A DNA stretch of 64,000 nucleotides. Source: Hypoxylon rubiginosum (taxonomy: Eukaryota > Ascomycota > Sordariomycetes > Xylariales > Hypoxylaceae). A program made the position numbers and the translations under genes. The stretch is from contig CADCXA010000040.1 in assembly GCA_902806565.1 (NCBI GenBank), positions 419,657 to 483,656 of the forward strand, given 5' to 3'. Every line of letters begins with the position of its first letter. Positions within the stretch are counted from its first letter, which is position 1. Under the pieces are notes generated by a model. It worked only from the letters and a program-made list of their open reading frames with translations. It had not been told where the DNA came from and made no database searches. Positions 44,061 through 59,741 of the stretch are shown here, piece after piece.

Positions 44061-45629
44061 TCAAGCTTTCGCAGAACTGGAAGCACCCCAAACCACCTCT
44101 AGGATTGCCAGTGAAGATCTTCCTTGTTGGATCACCCGCTGGAGGACAAATCTTTCATCGGCCGCTGTGAGCAAGGCTTTCCACTCTTGCAGATTTCTTT
44201 CACGGGCGTTGAAGAAGCCCTGCATGTTTAGATCCATTGCCCTATAAGTGTCGATCAGTAAAGATGCTCAAATTCTTGTCGATATCAACGCGTGGTGGCA
44301 TACCTTATATGTCGCTCTCTCCATAAGGGGACCTGGCCTGGATCCGGCATCACTGCGTCCTGGATGAGGATCTTGACACCAGGTCGGAGTGCCGGAATCT
44401 GCGCTTGGAGTATCTTGAGAGCGTATTTGTCGGCCCAGTTATGGAAGATCATGCGGAAGAAGTAAACATCGGCTTGTACCGCTTGCGGATCGAAAAGTTC
44501 ATATGCCTTGAACTCAATGCATCCTTTCAAATGGTCGGGCACGCCAAACTCAGCGCCCTTGACGACCAACTCCATGTCTTAGACAAGTAACTTGACATTT
44601 TCAAAGCTCTTTGCTAACTCTATGGCAACATGGCCTTTGGATCCTCCAACGTCGGCGATGAGTACATCGCCTAGGCCAGTCCAATCGTACAGCTTGGGAA
44701 CTTCCGTAAAGGCGTAACCTGGATTATGGTCGAAAGATTTCATTGAAGCTGCAAAGCGTGTGACTCGCATAGGGTCTGCGCTGAGAACCTCGTAGATCGA
44801 TTGATCGGTGTTATTGGCAAGACAGAAACCCTACAAAGGTCAGTACGTGCTAGATAAAGACGTATGGTCAAGCTTCGGACGACCGGAGCAGAACAAAGCA
44901 GGAAATCGGCTAAGGAGACTGAGATGTACTTGCAGTCTAATTGGGTTCCTCAGACGATGGCCACTTCTCTATTGCGTCTAACATCTACGGTAAAGCATTT
45001 ATAGTTAGTTCACTCCTGTAGAAATCTCATTTTAGGGGGCAATTGGTGACATACCTTAGTAGCAGCTGGCCAGCCTTCCCGCGCTCCAAGGCTGACCCAG
45101 GCATTTATGTATGGAATGGTCATGAACTTAGAAATCTTTGTATGTGCCACCATACCAGGCTCAGGTTCCCTCAATACACGTAAAGTCATCGCATGCCTGA
45201 TTAGGCGCCTGACGAGCGCTTTATCGAGCCCAGACTTCTGCGAGATCTCTTCATAGGATATTTGGCCACCAGGAGGTATCATATCGGCAATGTGGAATCG
45301 ACAGACCGCGTCCATGCTAACCAGGTTGGAAATCTTGGATCATTCATTAACTCGAGCAAAGAACCAGCGGAACCCCAAGCAAGGCTTACCGCAGCAAATT
45401 TGAAGACTAGTGAGAACGGCTCGAGGAGTAACTCGTGTAATTCGGCAGTCGCGTCAAGAACAGTATCTTGAAGACTGGCTACATTAGCAGGAAGGCATTC
45501 TGGGTTATTCTCGGCCCAGGAGGGGGACGGCACTCCCTGGGCTGAGAGGAGCCCCTGCAGTTCGGCGACGGCAGTGCTAATCTTGTCAGCTAGGGCTACA
45601 ATTTGCGGAGATGAGTTAGGTGATGCCAT
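44061..45629 (-). pseudogene. Fungal O-methyltransferase, two in-frame stops
   Basis: SAM-dependent O-methyltransferase of the sterigmatocystin/OmtA-like type used in secondary metabolism. Exons: 45629-45390, 45333-45055, 44984-44934, 44830-44304 and 44241-44061; 425 codon positions. Conserved parts are intact: SAM-binding DVGGSKGHVAIELA, catalytic His region RMIFHNWAD, and DAVMPDPGQVP. Two codons where this family has Gln are stops: TAG at 44939-44937 (codon 189, in EEPN-stop-TGF) and TAA at 44581-44579 (codon 274, in LLV-stop-DM). Both are single C-to-T changes of CAG/CAA. The third intron has a GC donor (GCAAGT). With the rest of the frame preserved, inactivation looks recent. The 5' end lies about 200 bp from the AT-rich block. 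Confidence 0.85.
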
Positions 45630-45796
45630 TGTCGCTGCGAAGTCTAGGATGAACAACTTTCAATCTTAGAGAGATGTAAGAGTAGGTAGACAAGACAAGA
45701 ACGATACGCAATCTAGAGGTGGGAGATAAAAAGGATCTGTGATAAACTAATTCTTTGCTTGAGCCTCGCTGTTGTTACTTGTCGAAGTCCCGACGG

Positions 45797-45821
45797 TTGG
45801 CGGTTTACAAAAAACCGCCAA
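45797..45821. repeat. Perfect inverted repeat at the AT-block edge
   Basis: Arms TTGGCGGTTT (45797-45806) and AAACCGCCAA (45812-45821) flank a 5-nt ACAAA loop. GCCAA-type motifs recur just downstream (GTGCCAAG, TCCGCCAAAT). It lies within 40 bp of where the sequence becomes almost pure A/T. It may be a transposon end or simply a hairpin. Confidence 0.75.
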
Positions 45822-46019
45822 AGTGACAAAAGTGCCAAGTCCGCCAAATCCGCTAAATAACTCCCACATTATATAAATATATTAGGTTTTTAATAAATTA
45901 ATATACTTTATTAATTTAAATTATAAAAAATATATAAATTAATAATAATATATAAAATATAATAAAAAAATAAAAATAAAAATTATTAATTATAATAATA
46001 ATTTAATTATAATATATTT

Positions 46020-46215
46020 TTAATTTAATAATAACTTAATAATAATTTATTAATAATTAAATAATAACTTAATAATAATTTAATAATAATTTAATAATAA
46101 TTTAATAATAACTTAATAATAATTTAATAATAATTTAATAATAATTTAATAATAATTTAATAATAATTTAATAATAATTTAATAATATTTTAATTATAAT
46201 TTAATAATAATTAAA
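46020..46215. repeat. 11-bp tandem array (TTTAATAATAA)
   Basis: About 16 units of TTTAATAATAA, some with CTTAATAATAA variants (a T/C transition), inside the AT block. Confidence 0.85.
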
Positions 46216-49200
46216 TAATTATTATATTATAAAAAAAAAAAATAAATATATATTTTTTTAATATTAATTAATATATTTATAAACTATATATTAAGTTTTT
46301 TTTATTTTATAAGTTATTATTATAATTTTAATAATTAATTAAAATTTTTATTATATTATATTTTTTAATTTTATTTTTTATTATTTTATTTTATTGTTTT
46401 TTATTTAATTATAATATAATTAATATTAAAAATATATATAAAATAAACTTTATATAATAATATTAATTATTAAGTTTTTTATTTAATTTTAATAAAAATC
46501 TTTTAATTTTATAAAACTTTTTTTATTTATATATATAAATATAGTTAATATAAAATTAAATATAATAAAAAAAAATTTAAAAAACTTAAAAAATATAGCT
46601 TAAAATATAACTTTATATATAATTAAATATTTAAAATTAACTTTTAAAAAAAAAGTAAAATTATAAAATATTTATATATTAAAAATATAACCAGGTAATT
46701 TTTAATTAAATATAATTATAAAAACTTATTATTTATTATTAAAGTTTTTATAAAATTAATTAATTTATAATTCTTTTTTATTTATAAAAAAAATTTATAA
46801 AAAAATATAATAATTTTAATTTAAAATAATATATTAAAAATATTATAAATAATTATATATAAATTATAAAATAAATATAAATTATATTTATAAATAATTA
46901 TTAAAATTTATTATTTAATTTTTAACTTTTATTAATTTATAAAAAAAATTTATAAAAAAACTTAATTATTTTAAAATTAAAATATAAAAATTATAATTTT
47001 ATATATTAGTTTATATATATTTAATATTTAATTATTTAATTAACTTATAATTATTTACCTTTTAAATATTTTTTTATATAAATAAATTAAATTAAATAAA
47101 TTTTTTATATTAAGTTTTTATTATTATAACTTTAAAAAAAATTATTTAAATAAAAATAAATACCTTTTATAATTATTAAAACTATAAAAAAAATATAATT
47201 AAAAAAAATTAAATATTAAATAATTATTTATAATTATTATAACTTATAATTAAATAATTTTAAAATATATATTTTAATAAAAATAAATAATAAATATTAA
47301 CTTATATATATAACTATAAAATAATATATTTATATTTATATATATATATATATATAAAAGTTATTTTTATTTTTTATTTTTATATATTTTTATTTTTTTA
47401 ATTTTTAAATTTTTTTTTTAATTATTATATCTTTTTATTTTTTTTTTATTTACTTTTTTTTTATTTTTTACTATTTATTTACTTTATTTTTTTTAAATCT
47501 TTTTTTTTCTTATTTTTATTATAATTTAACTAAATATATTTATTATAAAATATCTTATTTATTATATAAATAAGTTTTTTAAAAATTTTAAAATTTTAAA
47601 TAATATATATTAAAATTAATGATTTTCTTTTTCTTATTATAAATATTATTATATATATAATTAAAATAATAATATACTTTTTTTTTAATAATTTATTTTA
47701 TAAAATAAAAATATATTTTTATATTATAATTTTTTTTTAAATAAGTTTAATAAAATCTACTAATTATATTAATAAATAAAATCTATTAAAAACTTTAAAA
47801 TTTTTAATTTTTAAGAAAATATATATTATTTTTATTATTAAACTAAAAATAGTAATAATAATAAAAACCTAGTTAAATATTAAAAAACTAAGTTAAAACG
47901 TTTATTAAAATTTTTTAAAACAATAAAAATATTATTTTATAAAAAAATATTTATATTATATTAAAAATTATTAAATTAAGTAACTTAATATTTTTAATTT
48001 ATTTATTAAAACTTAAATTAAAATTTAAATAATAATAATTAATATATATTATTTAATATAAATAATTATTTTATTTAATTATAATTTTAATTAATATTAA
48101 ATATTATTAATTTATAATAAATAATATATATTATTTTAAAAAAACTTTTAAAAGATTTTTTAACTTTTTTTTTATTAAAATTAACTTTATTTTAATTATT
48201 TTATTTATTAAAGGCATATTTTTTTTTAAAAAAAAACTAAATCCTTTTTTTAATATAAAATTTAAATAAACTATAAAAACTTATTTTTTTTAATAAAAAT
48301 TATTTTTATAATTAATATTATTCTTTAAAGCCTACGATTTAATAAATTTAATTTTAATATTTATTAATTATAATTTAATAATTAATAAACTTAAGTTTAT
48401 ATTATTTTTTTTATTTATTTATATTTTATAAAAAAAATCCTTTTTTAAAATTAAAAACTATTATTAGTTTAATTAAAAACTTTAAAACGTTTAGTTTAAT
48501 ATTAAATTTTATATAAATTTTAACTTTTTTATTAATAATATAAGTTAAAATAAAATAAAAATAAAATAAAAAATAAAATAAAAATAAGATAAAAAGTAAG
48601 ATAAAAAATATTTATATTTTATTTTTATATTTTAATTTAAGTATAATTAATTGTTTTTTATAAAATTAAAAGAAAAAATATTAATAATATTTTTTTAATA
48701 TTTATTTAAATATATATTTATATAATTAATTATAATATATAATTCTTTTTAACTAGCTTTTTATTTTATTTGTTTTTTTTATAATAAAACGTATTATTAT
48801 AATATATTTTAAAAGTGTTAATTAAAAAATATAAGTTATATTTCTTTTTATTTATTAAATTTTCTTATTTTTCATTTAATTTTTTTATTTATTATTTTAT
48901 TTTTAAGGAATTTTATATACTTTTTTAATTTTAATTATTTTTCTTAATTTTAATTAATATATATTATTATACTTTAATATTTATATAAACTTTATTAAAA
49001 TTTATTATTAATTAAAACTAGTTTTTTATTATTATATATTATTTATTATTATAATAATATTATTAAATAAATATATATAACTTTATTAAAATTTATATAA
49101 AATATAAGAAAATTTATAAACAATTTAAAAAGATTTTTAATTTTTATATAAATAAGTTTAATTATATATATTAATTATATTATTTTTTAAAACGTTATTA

Positions 49201-52200
49201 GTTTTTAAAAAAAAATTAATTTAAATATATTTTATTAGTTTAAATATATTTAGAAATTTAAAATTAATATAAATAAAAAGCTTAATTAATAATTATTAAA
49301 ACTTAATAATTTTTTTTAATTATTTTTAATTTTAAATTAATAGTTTTTATATTTTTTTTATAAAATATAATTAAATTTTATTAAATATTATAAAACTTAA
49401 TTATATAATAATAAATTATTATAAACTAATATTTATAATATTAATATTATAAATAAGTAGTGTGGTTTTTATAATATGTTTTATTAATTTAATAATGTTT
49501 TTTATTAATATTTTAACTTATTTTTATATTTTAAAAAAAAAAGATTTATTTTATATTTAATTATTAATATTTAAAATAATAATAAATATTTAATTTATAA
49601 TAATTTCTAACCTTTTTAACCTTTTTTAAAACAAAATAATAATAAGTTTTTATTTTATTATAAACTTAATATTTTTATTAAATATTAATAATAAAATATT
49701 ATAAGTTAATATTAATATAAAAATAACTATAAATACGTTATTTATTTTTAATTATTTTATAATAATTATTATAAAAGTTAAATATTATTATTTAAATTTA
49801 AATTTTTATTATATATTTAATTAATAAAAGTATTTTTATTATTATTATTATAATAATAATTAATATATATATTATTTAAATATTAAAGTAAAATAATATA
49901 ATATTAAAATATATTATTTTTTATTTAATATTAAATATAATTTTATTTTAAAAATAAAATATTATTATATATTTATATATAAATAATTAAAAGTAATTAA
50001 AATCTTAGTTAATTTAAAAACCCTTTTTTAACTTATTTTTATAATTAATAATTAATATTATATTTAACTTAATTTCTTTAAAATAATAATTTTAATTTAT
50101 ATATTATATATTTAAAATAATAGTTTATTTTAAAAAAATTTATTTAATTATTAATAAAATTTATATATTAAAATATAAAATTTTAAATATATTTTTATTT
50201 ATTATTATTTAAATAATAATAATATTAACTTTTATATTTTTAATTTTAATTAAAACTTATTATATAAATTTAATTAATTTTATATTATTTACTAGTAAAA
50301 ATTAATTATTATATTTATTAATATAAAAAAATATTAAAATAAATAAAATAAAATTAAAAAATAGTTTATTTATATTTAATTTAAAGTTATAAAAAGATTT
50401 TAATTAAGTTTAAAAAAGTTAAAATAAGTTATATTAAATATTAATTAGTTATATAAATTAAAATTAACGTATTTATTATTATTATTATTATTAATTTTAT
50501 TTTTATTTATTAGTTTTTATAGTTGTTTTTTTAATTTAATAATAATAATTATTATAATAAAAATTTAATAAATAAATTATATTTATAATAAAAAGCTAAA
50601 AAAATAAAATTAAAAAAGTTTTTAAAAACTAAAAGATTTATTAAAACTAAAAAATTCCTTAAAGTTTAAAAAAAATAAAAAAACTTTTTAATATTATATA
50701 AAAAAAGTTAATAAACTTAGGTTAATTAAAAATTAATATTAATTAAGTTATATATTAATATTATTTAAAAAAAAAACATTTAAATATTATATAAAATTAA
50801 ATATACGTTATATTTAAAAAGTTATAAAATATAAAAAAGTTAAAGAAAAAATATAAATAAGTTTAAAAAAGCTATATAATTTTTAAAAATAAATATAAAC
50901 GTATTTTTAAAATTTTTTATTATTTATAAAAAATATTAAAAATACGTTTATATTTTTTAATATAAAATTATTATAATATAATTTAAAAATAATATTTAAT
51001 AAATTATTTAATTTTTATTTAATATTATAAATATTAAAATTATTTATATAAATATCTCGCGCTTTTATTAAGTGTTAATTTTTAATAAATATTATATTTA
51101 TTATAACTTTAATTTTAAAATTATTTTTAATTTATAATATTAAAACCTTTTTTTTTATAATAAATTTATTCTGTATTTTATATAAGTTTTTATTAAACTT
51201 TTATTTTAAAAAGTTTATATAACCGGTAAATATTATTAATATTAAAATTATTAAATTAAAGTTTAATTAATTTAATTTTATTATAAAATTAATAATTAAT
51301 ATTAAATATCTTAGTTATTTTAAATATATAAAACCACTTTTATTTTTCCTTATTTTAAATTATAATAATATTAATTATAACCTTATAATATATATTTATT
51401 ATATTATAATTAAAAATGTTTAATTTTATAATAATATATTTAATAAAAATGTTTTATATTTTTTATATTTTAAAAGCTTTTAAAATATTAATTTTATTTT
51501 AATTATTATATTATTAATAATTAATAATATTATTATTTAAAAGATTTATTATTTTTATATTTTTAATTATATAAGTTTATTTTTATATTTATTTTATATT
51601 TTTAAGTTTTAATTATAATAAATTTCAAGTTATATATTATAATATGTTTTTTTAATAACTAATAGTTTTTTTATATTTTTAATATTTTTTTATTATATTT
51701 TAATATTTTTTTAAATAACGTTTTATTAATTTTTTTAATATATTAATAAAAACTATTTTAATATTTTTTTTTCTTACCGTTTAATAAGTTGTTATTATAT
51801 TTATAATTATTTTTTTATTAATTAATTTAATTAATTATATAATTATTATTAACCGTAATAAAATTTACTAAGTTATATAATATAATATAAAAATAAAAGC
51901 GATATATTTAATATTAAAAAAAACCAAGTTATAATTTAATATTAATTATATAAAATAATATATAAAAATATTAAGTAATAATAAACTTATTAATAATTTA
52001 AATAATATACTTTTTTTTTATAATAATATTTATTATATACTTAATTATAAAAAGCTTATTATTATTTTAAAGAAATTAAATAATTAATATATTTTTATTT
52101 TTAAGGTTATTAAATTAAATGTAAAATATTTATACGATATATATATAATATATTATAATTATATTTACTAGGATTTTTTAAGTGTTAAAATTAAGTTTTT

Positions 52201-55200
52201 TTTTTAATTATTTTATATAAAATATTTTTTATTTAAAAACTATATATATTATTTTTATATTATATTTTTATTATTTAATATAAGTTTATAATAATAATAA
52301 AAACATATATAAAATCTAAAATAAGTTTATATTAAAATTTGAAAGAAATTATAATTAATTTATAAATAAAAATAATAAATATATATATAGTTTAAATTTA
52401 ATTAATAATAATAATTATTTTATTTAAAATAATAAAATATTAATATTTAATAAATTTAAATTTAAATTTAATAATTATTAAAAGTGTTTTTTTAACTTGA
52501 AAAATAATAAGAATTATAAAAAATATAAATAAGTTTAAAAATATAATAATAAATTTAATAATATTAATATTAAAATAAATATAAATTTTAATATTATTTA
52601 TTTTATATTTAATAATATTATAAATAAGTTTTAAAAGTTAAATAAAATATTACTTTTTTTACTTATAATATTTTAAAAAAAAGAAATATATAAAAAAAAA
52701 TATATTTTTAAGGTTTTATTTTAATAAATTAAACCTAAAAAAATAAATTATATATATAATATTTTATAAACTTTAAGTTTATTAATTAAAATATTATATA
52801 TTAAATATAATTAAATAAATAATTATTATATTAAAATTTTTTTAAAATAATATATAATTAATATAAATATATATATAAAATTATTTTTATATTAATTAAT
52901 ATAATTAATAAATATAATAAATATAATAATTAATAACGTTTAATTAATTATTATTTATAATAACTATAATATTTATTATTATAAAAAAAAAAGCTATTAA
53001 TAAGTAAATTAATAATAGTAAAAACTATATAAATTTATATAAAAATTAAAATAAATTAATATAACTTTTAATATAAATAAGTTTTTAATAAATCTATAAA
53101 TAAATTAATTTATTATATTAATATTTAGTTTATTTATATAAAAAGTATTTATTTAAATTAAAAGTAAATATATTTATATTTTTAATTTAATGTTTAGTTA
53201 TTTATTATTTATTAAATAATATAAATAAATTATAATTTTTTTTTTAAGTTTTTTAATAATAGTTATTAAGTCTTTATTTAATTATTATTATTAAATTATT
53301 ATTAACTTATTTTTTAATTTTTATTTAATTGTTATTAATTTAGTTTTTATATTTTTAATAGTTTTATTATTTTTATTAACTATTAAATTATTTTTAAAGT
53401 TATTATTATTATTTTTAATAATATTAATTTTAATTTTATTATTTTTAATTTTAATTTTAATTTTTAATAAAAGTAATAAGCTTATAAAATAATAATTATT
53501 ATTATTTTTAAATTTATTATTATTTATTATAATATTTAATTATTAAAAGATTATTAATTAGTTATTTAATTAAATAATAATTATATTAAATTTATTTTAA
53601 TTACTTATTAATATACGATTAATATTATTTATTAAACACGGTTTAATAATAAGATTTATTGGTATTATTAGTATTTAAAAATATAAAAAATTATTAAATT
53701 TAAGCTTTTTTAATTTAATAAAATTAATATTATAATTAATTTTAATTAAATTATTATTTAATATTAATTAAAAACTAATAATATAATTATTATAATTAAT
53801 TTATTTAAACTATTATTTAATGTTAGTTAAGTTTATATTTAAGGTATTAATATTTAATTAAATATTAAGATTATTTTATCTTTATTAATTTTTTTTTTTA
53901 ACCGTTACCTTTTTAAATATTTTAATATAATATAATAACCGTTGTTTTTTAATTATTTAAATAACAGGTTTATTACTTTTTAAATATTTAAATAAAATAT
54001 TATTTATTTTAAATATATAAAATTCATTTAATAATAAAAAGTCTTTTTTTATTACGTTATAAAAGTTTTATTTATATATTTAATTTATTAGTTAATTAAT
54101 ATAAAATTAAAAATATAAATGTTTTTATATTTTAACTTTAAATTAATTTATAATTAAATTTATTATTATAACTTTAAGTTTTTATAAATTATAATTAATT
54201 AATACTAATAAATTAAATTAAATAATAATTAAATAATAATTAAATAATAATTAAATAATAGTTTAATAATACTTTATTTAAATTTATAACGGAATTAAAT
54301 ATCACGTTAGTTTTTTATAAAAATAAATTTATATAAAATATTATATTATTTAATTAATATTTATTTTATTAACATTTAAAAACTATTTTATAAATTTTTA
54401 ATAATAGATTTTTTAGTTAATATAAAAAGAATTAACAGTAAATTAATTATATTTATTAACTGTTACTTAATTTTAATTAAATTATTATTTAGTTATAATT
54501 TATATATTTATTTTAACGTGAAAATTATATTAATATTTTTAAAATTATAACTATTAATTAAAAACTTTTATATAATTATTAATATAATTATATCTTCTTT
54601 AATTTTAAAAATAATATTATATATAATATTAAATTTAAATATATTTTTAATTATATATTTTATAATCTATTAATTTTTAAATATTAATTAGGTTTTAGTT
54701 TAATTTATATGTTATTATTATATTAAAAAACTAAAATTTAATTATTAAAAAATATTATAATAATTAATATATTATTTATTACTAGGTTATTATAATATTT
54801 ACTAGTATTTTAACTTATAAATATATTTAAAAATCTATAACTTTTTTTAGTATATGTTTTTTATTTTAAAAAAACTAATTAAATATTATTAATTAATAAT
54901 AAAATTAATATTAATTAACTTAAAAAAATTTAACTAATAAAAGTTTTATTTAAAAATAAGTTATATTTTTAGTAATTATAGTTAAAAAATAATTAAATTA
55001 ATATTAAATAATAACTTAATAATAATTATATAATAATTTAATAATAATTTAAAAGGTTTTAAATATAATAAAAATATTTATAATTAAAATAAAAGTTTTA
55101 AATAATTAAAATACTTTTTATATTTATTAATTTTATTAATACCTGGTTTTTAAATATATAAAAATTAATATATATATTAAAAAAAAAATTATATTATTTT

Positions 55201-58200
55201 TATTATTATTAGTTTTAATAAATAGTTTAAATGTTATTATTTTAATATATTAAAAATGTTTATAATATGTTTTTAAAATTATAAATTAAGTATTAATATA
55301 TTAAGTTTTTATTAAATAAAAAAATATATTAAAAATAAAAAATAATTTATATTAAAATATAATAAATTTATAATTATTTTTAAGTTATATTTAAATTATT
55401 AATAGGTTATTATTAAGTTATTACTTAGTTATTATTAAGTTATTTTTATTAAATATTATTATAAATAATAATTTTATTTTCCACGTTATTTATTTATATT
55501 ATATTATATATTTATTATTATATATATTTATTAATTATAAATATTAATTTTAAATATTATTATTTTATTTATTTTAAAGTTATTTATTATTTTTAAATAT
55601 TATTCTTTTTATTATTAAACTAATAACTTTATTTTTAATTTTTATATTATTATATAATATTATTATTTATATATAGTTAAAAAATAATTTGTTTATTTAA
55701 TTAAAGTTATTCTTTAATAATAACTAACCTTATTTATTTTAATTAATTAAATAATTATAAATTTATAATAAAAATATACGTAAAATTAATTTATTAAATC
55801 TTTTAAATATTATAAACTTTATTTAAATCTTTATATTTATTTAATTTATTATATATATATATTATTTTTAAATCCCGAATTTATTTTTTATATATTTACT
55901 TAATAATTATACTAGTAATTTACTATTATATTATTATATTACTTTTTTTAATAAATTTATATTAACGTTTATAATTATATATTAATATTATTTTAATTAT
56001 TTTAATTTAAAATTAATATTAAGTTTTAATGTTTTTAATAATAATAATATTTATTATATTATAATATATTATATTATATATATAATAATTAAAAACATTT
56101 AGGTTTCTAATAAAGAAAAATATAAATAAATTTTAATAAAATATTTTTTTCTTTAAAACTATAATATTAATTTTTATAAATATATTTAAAAATAATATCT
56201 TATTTATAAGTTATTATTATTTTTATATTTTAAGTTATAAATAAAAAAGTTATATATATTAATATTATAATTTTATATAAATAATATTTTTTAGTTATTA
56301 TTTATAGTTTTATTAATTAACTTAAAAATATAAAATATTAATATTAAAAAGTTAATTAATTAATAATAATATAATAATATAAAATAATAAATTAATATAA
56401 GTTTATTTAAAATTTAAAAATATAATATTTAATTTAATATAATAATAATTATTTATAAATTATTATTACTTATAAAAAAGTTTTTAATAATATTTAAGCT
56501 TTATTACTTTTATATGTTAATTAATATTATATTTATTAAAAACGAAAATTATTTTAAAATCTTTTTTAAAAATAATAATAATTATTATTATTATTTAATA
56601 TTTTTAAATTTTATTAATAAATTTAACTAATAATAAATTAATTTTTTATTTATAAGTATATATATTATATACTAATAATTAATTAATTATAATAATTTTA
56701 TTAAATTTTAAAATGGTTTTTAAAATATTAATAATATTAATTTTACTTAATTTTAATTTTATTTTAAAATTAAAGTTTATTTTTATTATTAATATATTAT
56801 TATTTTTTATAATAAGGTGTTTTTAAACTTAAAAAACAGGTTTATTTATTTAATAATTAATAAATATTTTTTAAATTAAAAGTAAATTAAAATTATTATT
56901 ATTAATTAATTTAAAAATTTTTTTATATTAGTTTTTTTAATAAAATATATATTATATTAAAATAATTATAATTTTTATTAATATAATTAATAATTTTATT
57001 TAAGTTAAATAAAACCTTTTAATAAATATTAATAAAAATATATATATTAAGTTATTATATAATATATTATTTTACTTTTAAATTTAAAAATTAATAATTA
57101 AAATTAACTTAATATAAATAACTAATTTAATAAAAGTAATTAATTTAAAAATAAGTAATTTAAAAATAACTAGTTTAAAAAAGTTAATGTTTTTAATATA
57201 AATATAATAAAAAATAAAAAATAATAGATTTTTTATAATTTATAAATATATAATATAAATATTATAATATAAACTTTATATATATTATTAATTAAAAAAC
57301 TTTTAACTTTTAATTAAAATATATAAAAATTAATTAATATATTTTATATTTTTAAAAAATTATTTAATAATTAAAACTAAATAAAAGCTTTTTTTTTTCT
57401 TCTTAAAATATTTTATAAATATTATAACCTAGTTATTATTAATTATTTATTATTTATTATTATATAATTTAACAATAATATATTTTTAAAAAAAATAATT
57501 TAAATATATATAATATTTATTTAACTTAATATTTATATAGCTTATTTTTTATTATATTAAATAATTTTTTTAATAAATAATAAATAATTTTATATTATTT
57601 AAATATTTAAATAACTATTTTTTTATTTTTATTAATATAATATTAAATAATAAATAAATAGATTTTAAATTAAAGTAAAAATAATAATAAGTTTTATAAT
57701 ATTTATTATATTTTTTTTTTATAACTATTATTAATATTTTAATAAAAATATTTTTTATAAGCAAGATATTTTATTTTATTATTAAAGCTATTATATTAAT
57801 AAATTTACTTATAGTTTATATTTTATATTTTATTATAAACTTTAATTTATATATAATTAATTATAGTTAAAATATTAAATTTATTATTATTAAACTTATT
57901 ATTAAAATTTATATTAAAGAAAAAAGAAAAAGTAAAAAAATATAAAAAGAATATAAAAAAATATTAAAATATAAAAATAATAAATTATAATTAATATTAT
58001 TAAATATATAATTATTAACTTATATATTTTTATATATTTTTAGTAATTTAATTAAATAAAACTATTTATTTTTATATAAGATTTATTAATATATAACTTT
58101 TTTTTAAATTAAAATTTATATTTAAAATTAAATTATTAATATTATTAAATAAATTAAGCGTTTTTATATTTAAATTAAAATATATATATTTTATTTATAT

Positions 58201-59741
58201 AAATAAATTAAATATATATATTGATTTTATATAATAAATTTAAATAAAATAAAAGAATTATTTAATTTAAATTAAGAATTTATTTATAAATAAATAAATA
58301 TATTAATTAGTTTTTTTTTATTATTTTTATAGTTTTTCCCTTTTATTTAATAAAAATAATTAAGAAATATTATACATTTAAAAATAAAATAAATATATAA
58401 CTTTTTAAATTAATATAAAAATTAGTTTAATATTAAAATAATATATTAATAATATATATAATAAATTTATTTATATGTTAAATAATTATTTATATTTTAT
58501 TTTTATTATTATAAATGTTTTTATTTTATTAATTAAAATCGGTAAAACTTAATAAAACGCTGGAATAAATATTATTTTTATTTTAATTATAATTATTAAA
58601 TCCTTATTATATATTATTTTTATTTTATTTATAAACTTTATATTAACTATAAATAATAAAGCTTTAATATTTATTATTTTTAATTTATTTATAAACTTTA
58701 TATTAATTATAAATAAAAATAATATTTTTATTAATTTAGTTAATATTTTTATTATAAACTTAAACTTAATATTTTTATTAAATTATTAAAAATTTAAAAA
58801 AATTAAATAACTTAGTAATTTAAATAAAAACTAACTAAATATTATAACTGTTAAAATTATAAAAAACAAATATTTAAAATATATATTTATTTTTTTTTTC
58901 TTTTATTTTAAAAAAAATAATAATTATTATTCTTTTTATTTTAATTTTAAAAAACCCATTTTTTATTATATAATATTAAATGGTAAAAATATTTTATAAC
59001 CCGCTTTTTAAAATTAAATATATTATTAAAAATACTATATATATTAAACAAAAAGTTATAAATAAATAAATATTAAAAAATTAATAATATATATAATAAT
59101 TATATAATAATAAATATTATTATAATAAAATATTTTATATTAATTAAAATATAATATATTTATTTTATATAATTACTAATAAAATTAGTTTTATATTTTT
59201 TAAAAAATATATTTTTTAATATATTTTTTATATTTATTATAAATATTTTTATTACTTTTTATAAAATATAAAAAAGATTTATATAAAAAATTAAATTTAT
59301 ATTATAATATATATATAAAGTTATATATAACGTTAATATAACTTATTTTAAGTTATATTTATAAGTTATATTTTACGTTTTAAAACTTAGTTATAATTAA
59401 TTTATAATTAAATATAATTATTATTTTTATATATATTTTAATATTATTAATTTTTTTATTATTATTATTAATTTAATAATTTATTAAATCAATTAAATAT
59501 TTAATAATAATTAATAATTTATAAAATAAATTAATTATAATTAATTTTATATATTTTATTATTAATATTTTTTTTTTCTTTTTATAATTAATTAATTATT
59601 TTAATTTAAATAAATAATATATTATAATTTATAGCTTATAACTTAAAAAATAACTTAAATATAAAATTTAAATAAAGATTATTAAAACCACTAAAAGTTA
59701 AAAGTTACGTGATAAAATTATATAATATTTTTAATACCTAG

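Noticed and set aside
20151..45629. A secondary-metabolite cluster linking the questin-oxidase-like gene and the O-methyltransferase
   Set aside because: They are about 24 kb apart with housekeeping genes between them and no polyketide synthase or regulator.
46020..46215. CRISPR-like array
   Set aside because: The 11-bp units are directly adjacent without unique spacers, in a eukaryotic genome; this is a simple tandem repeat.
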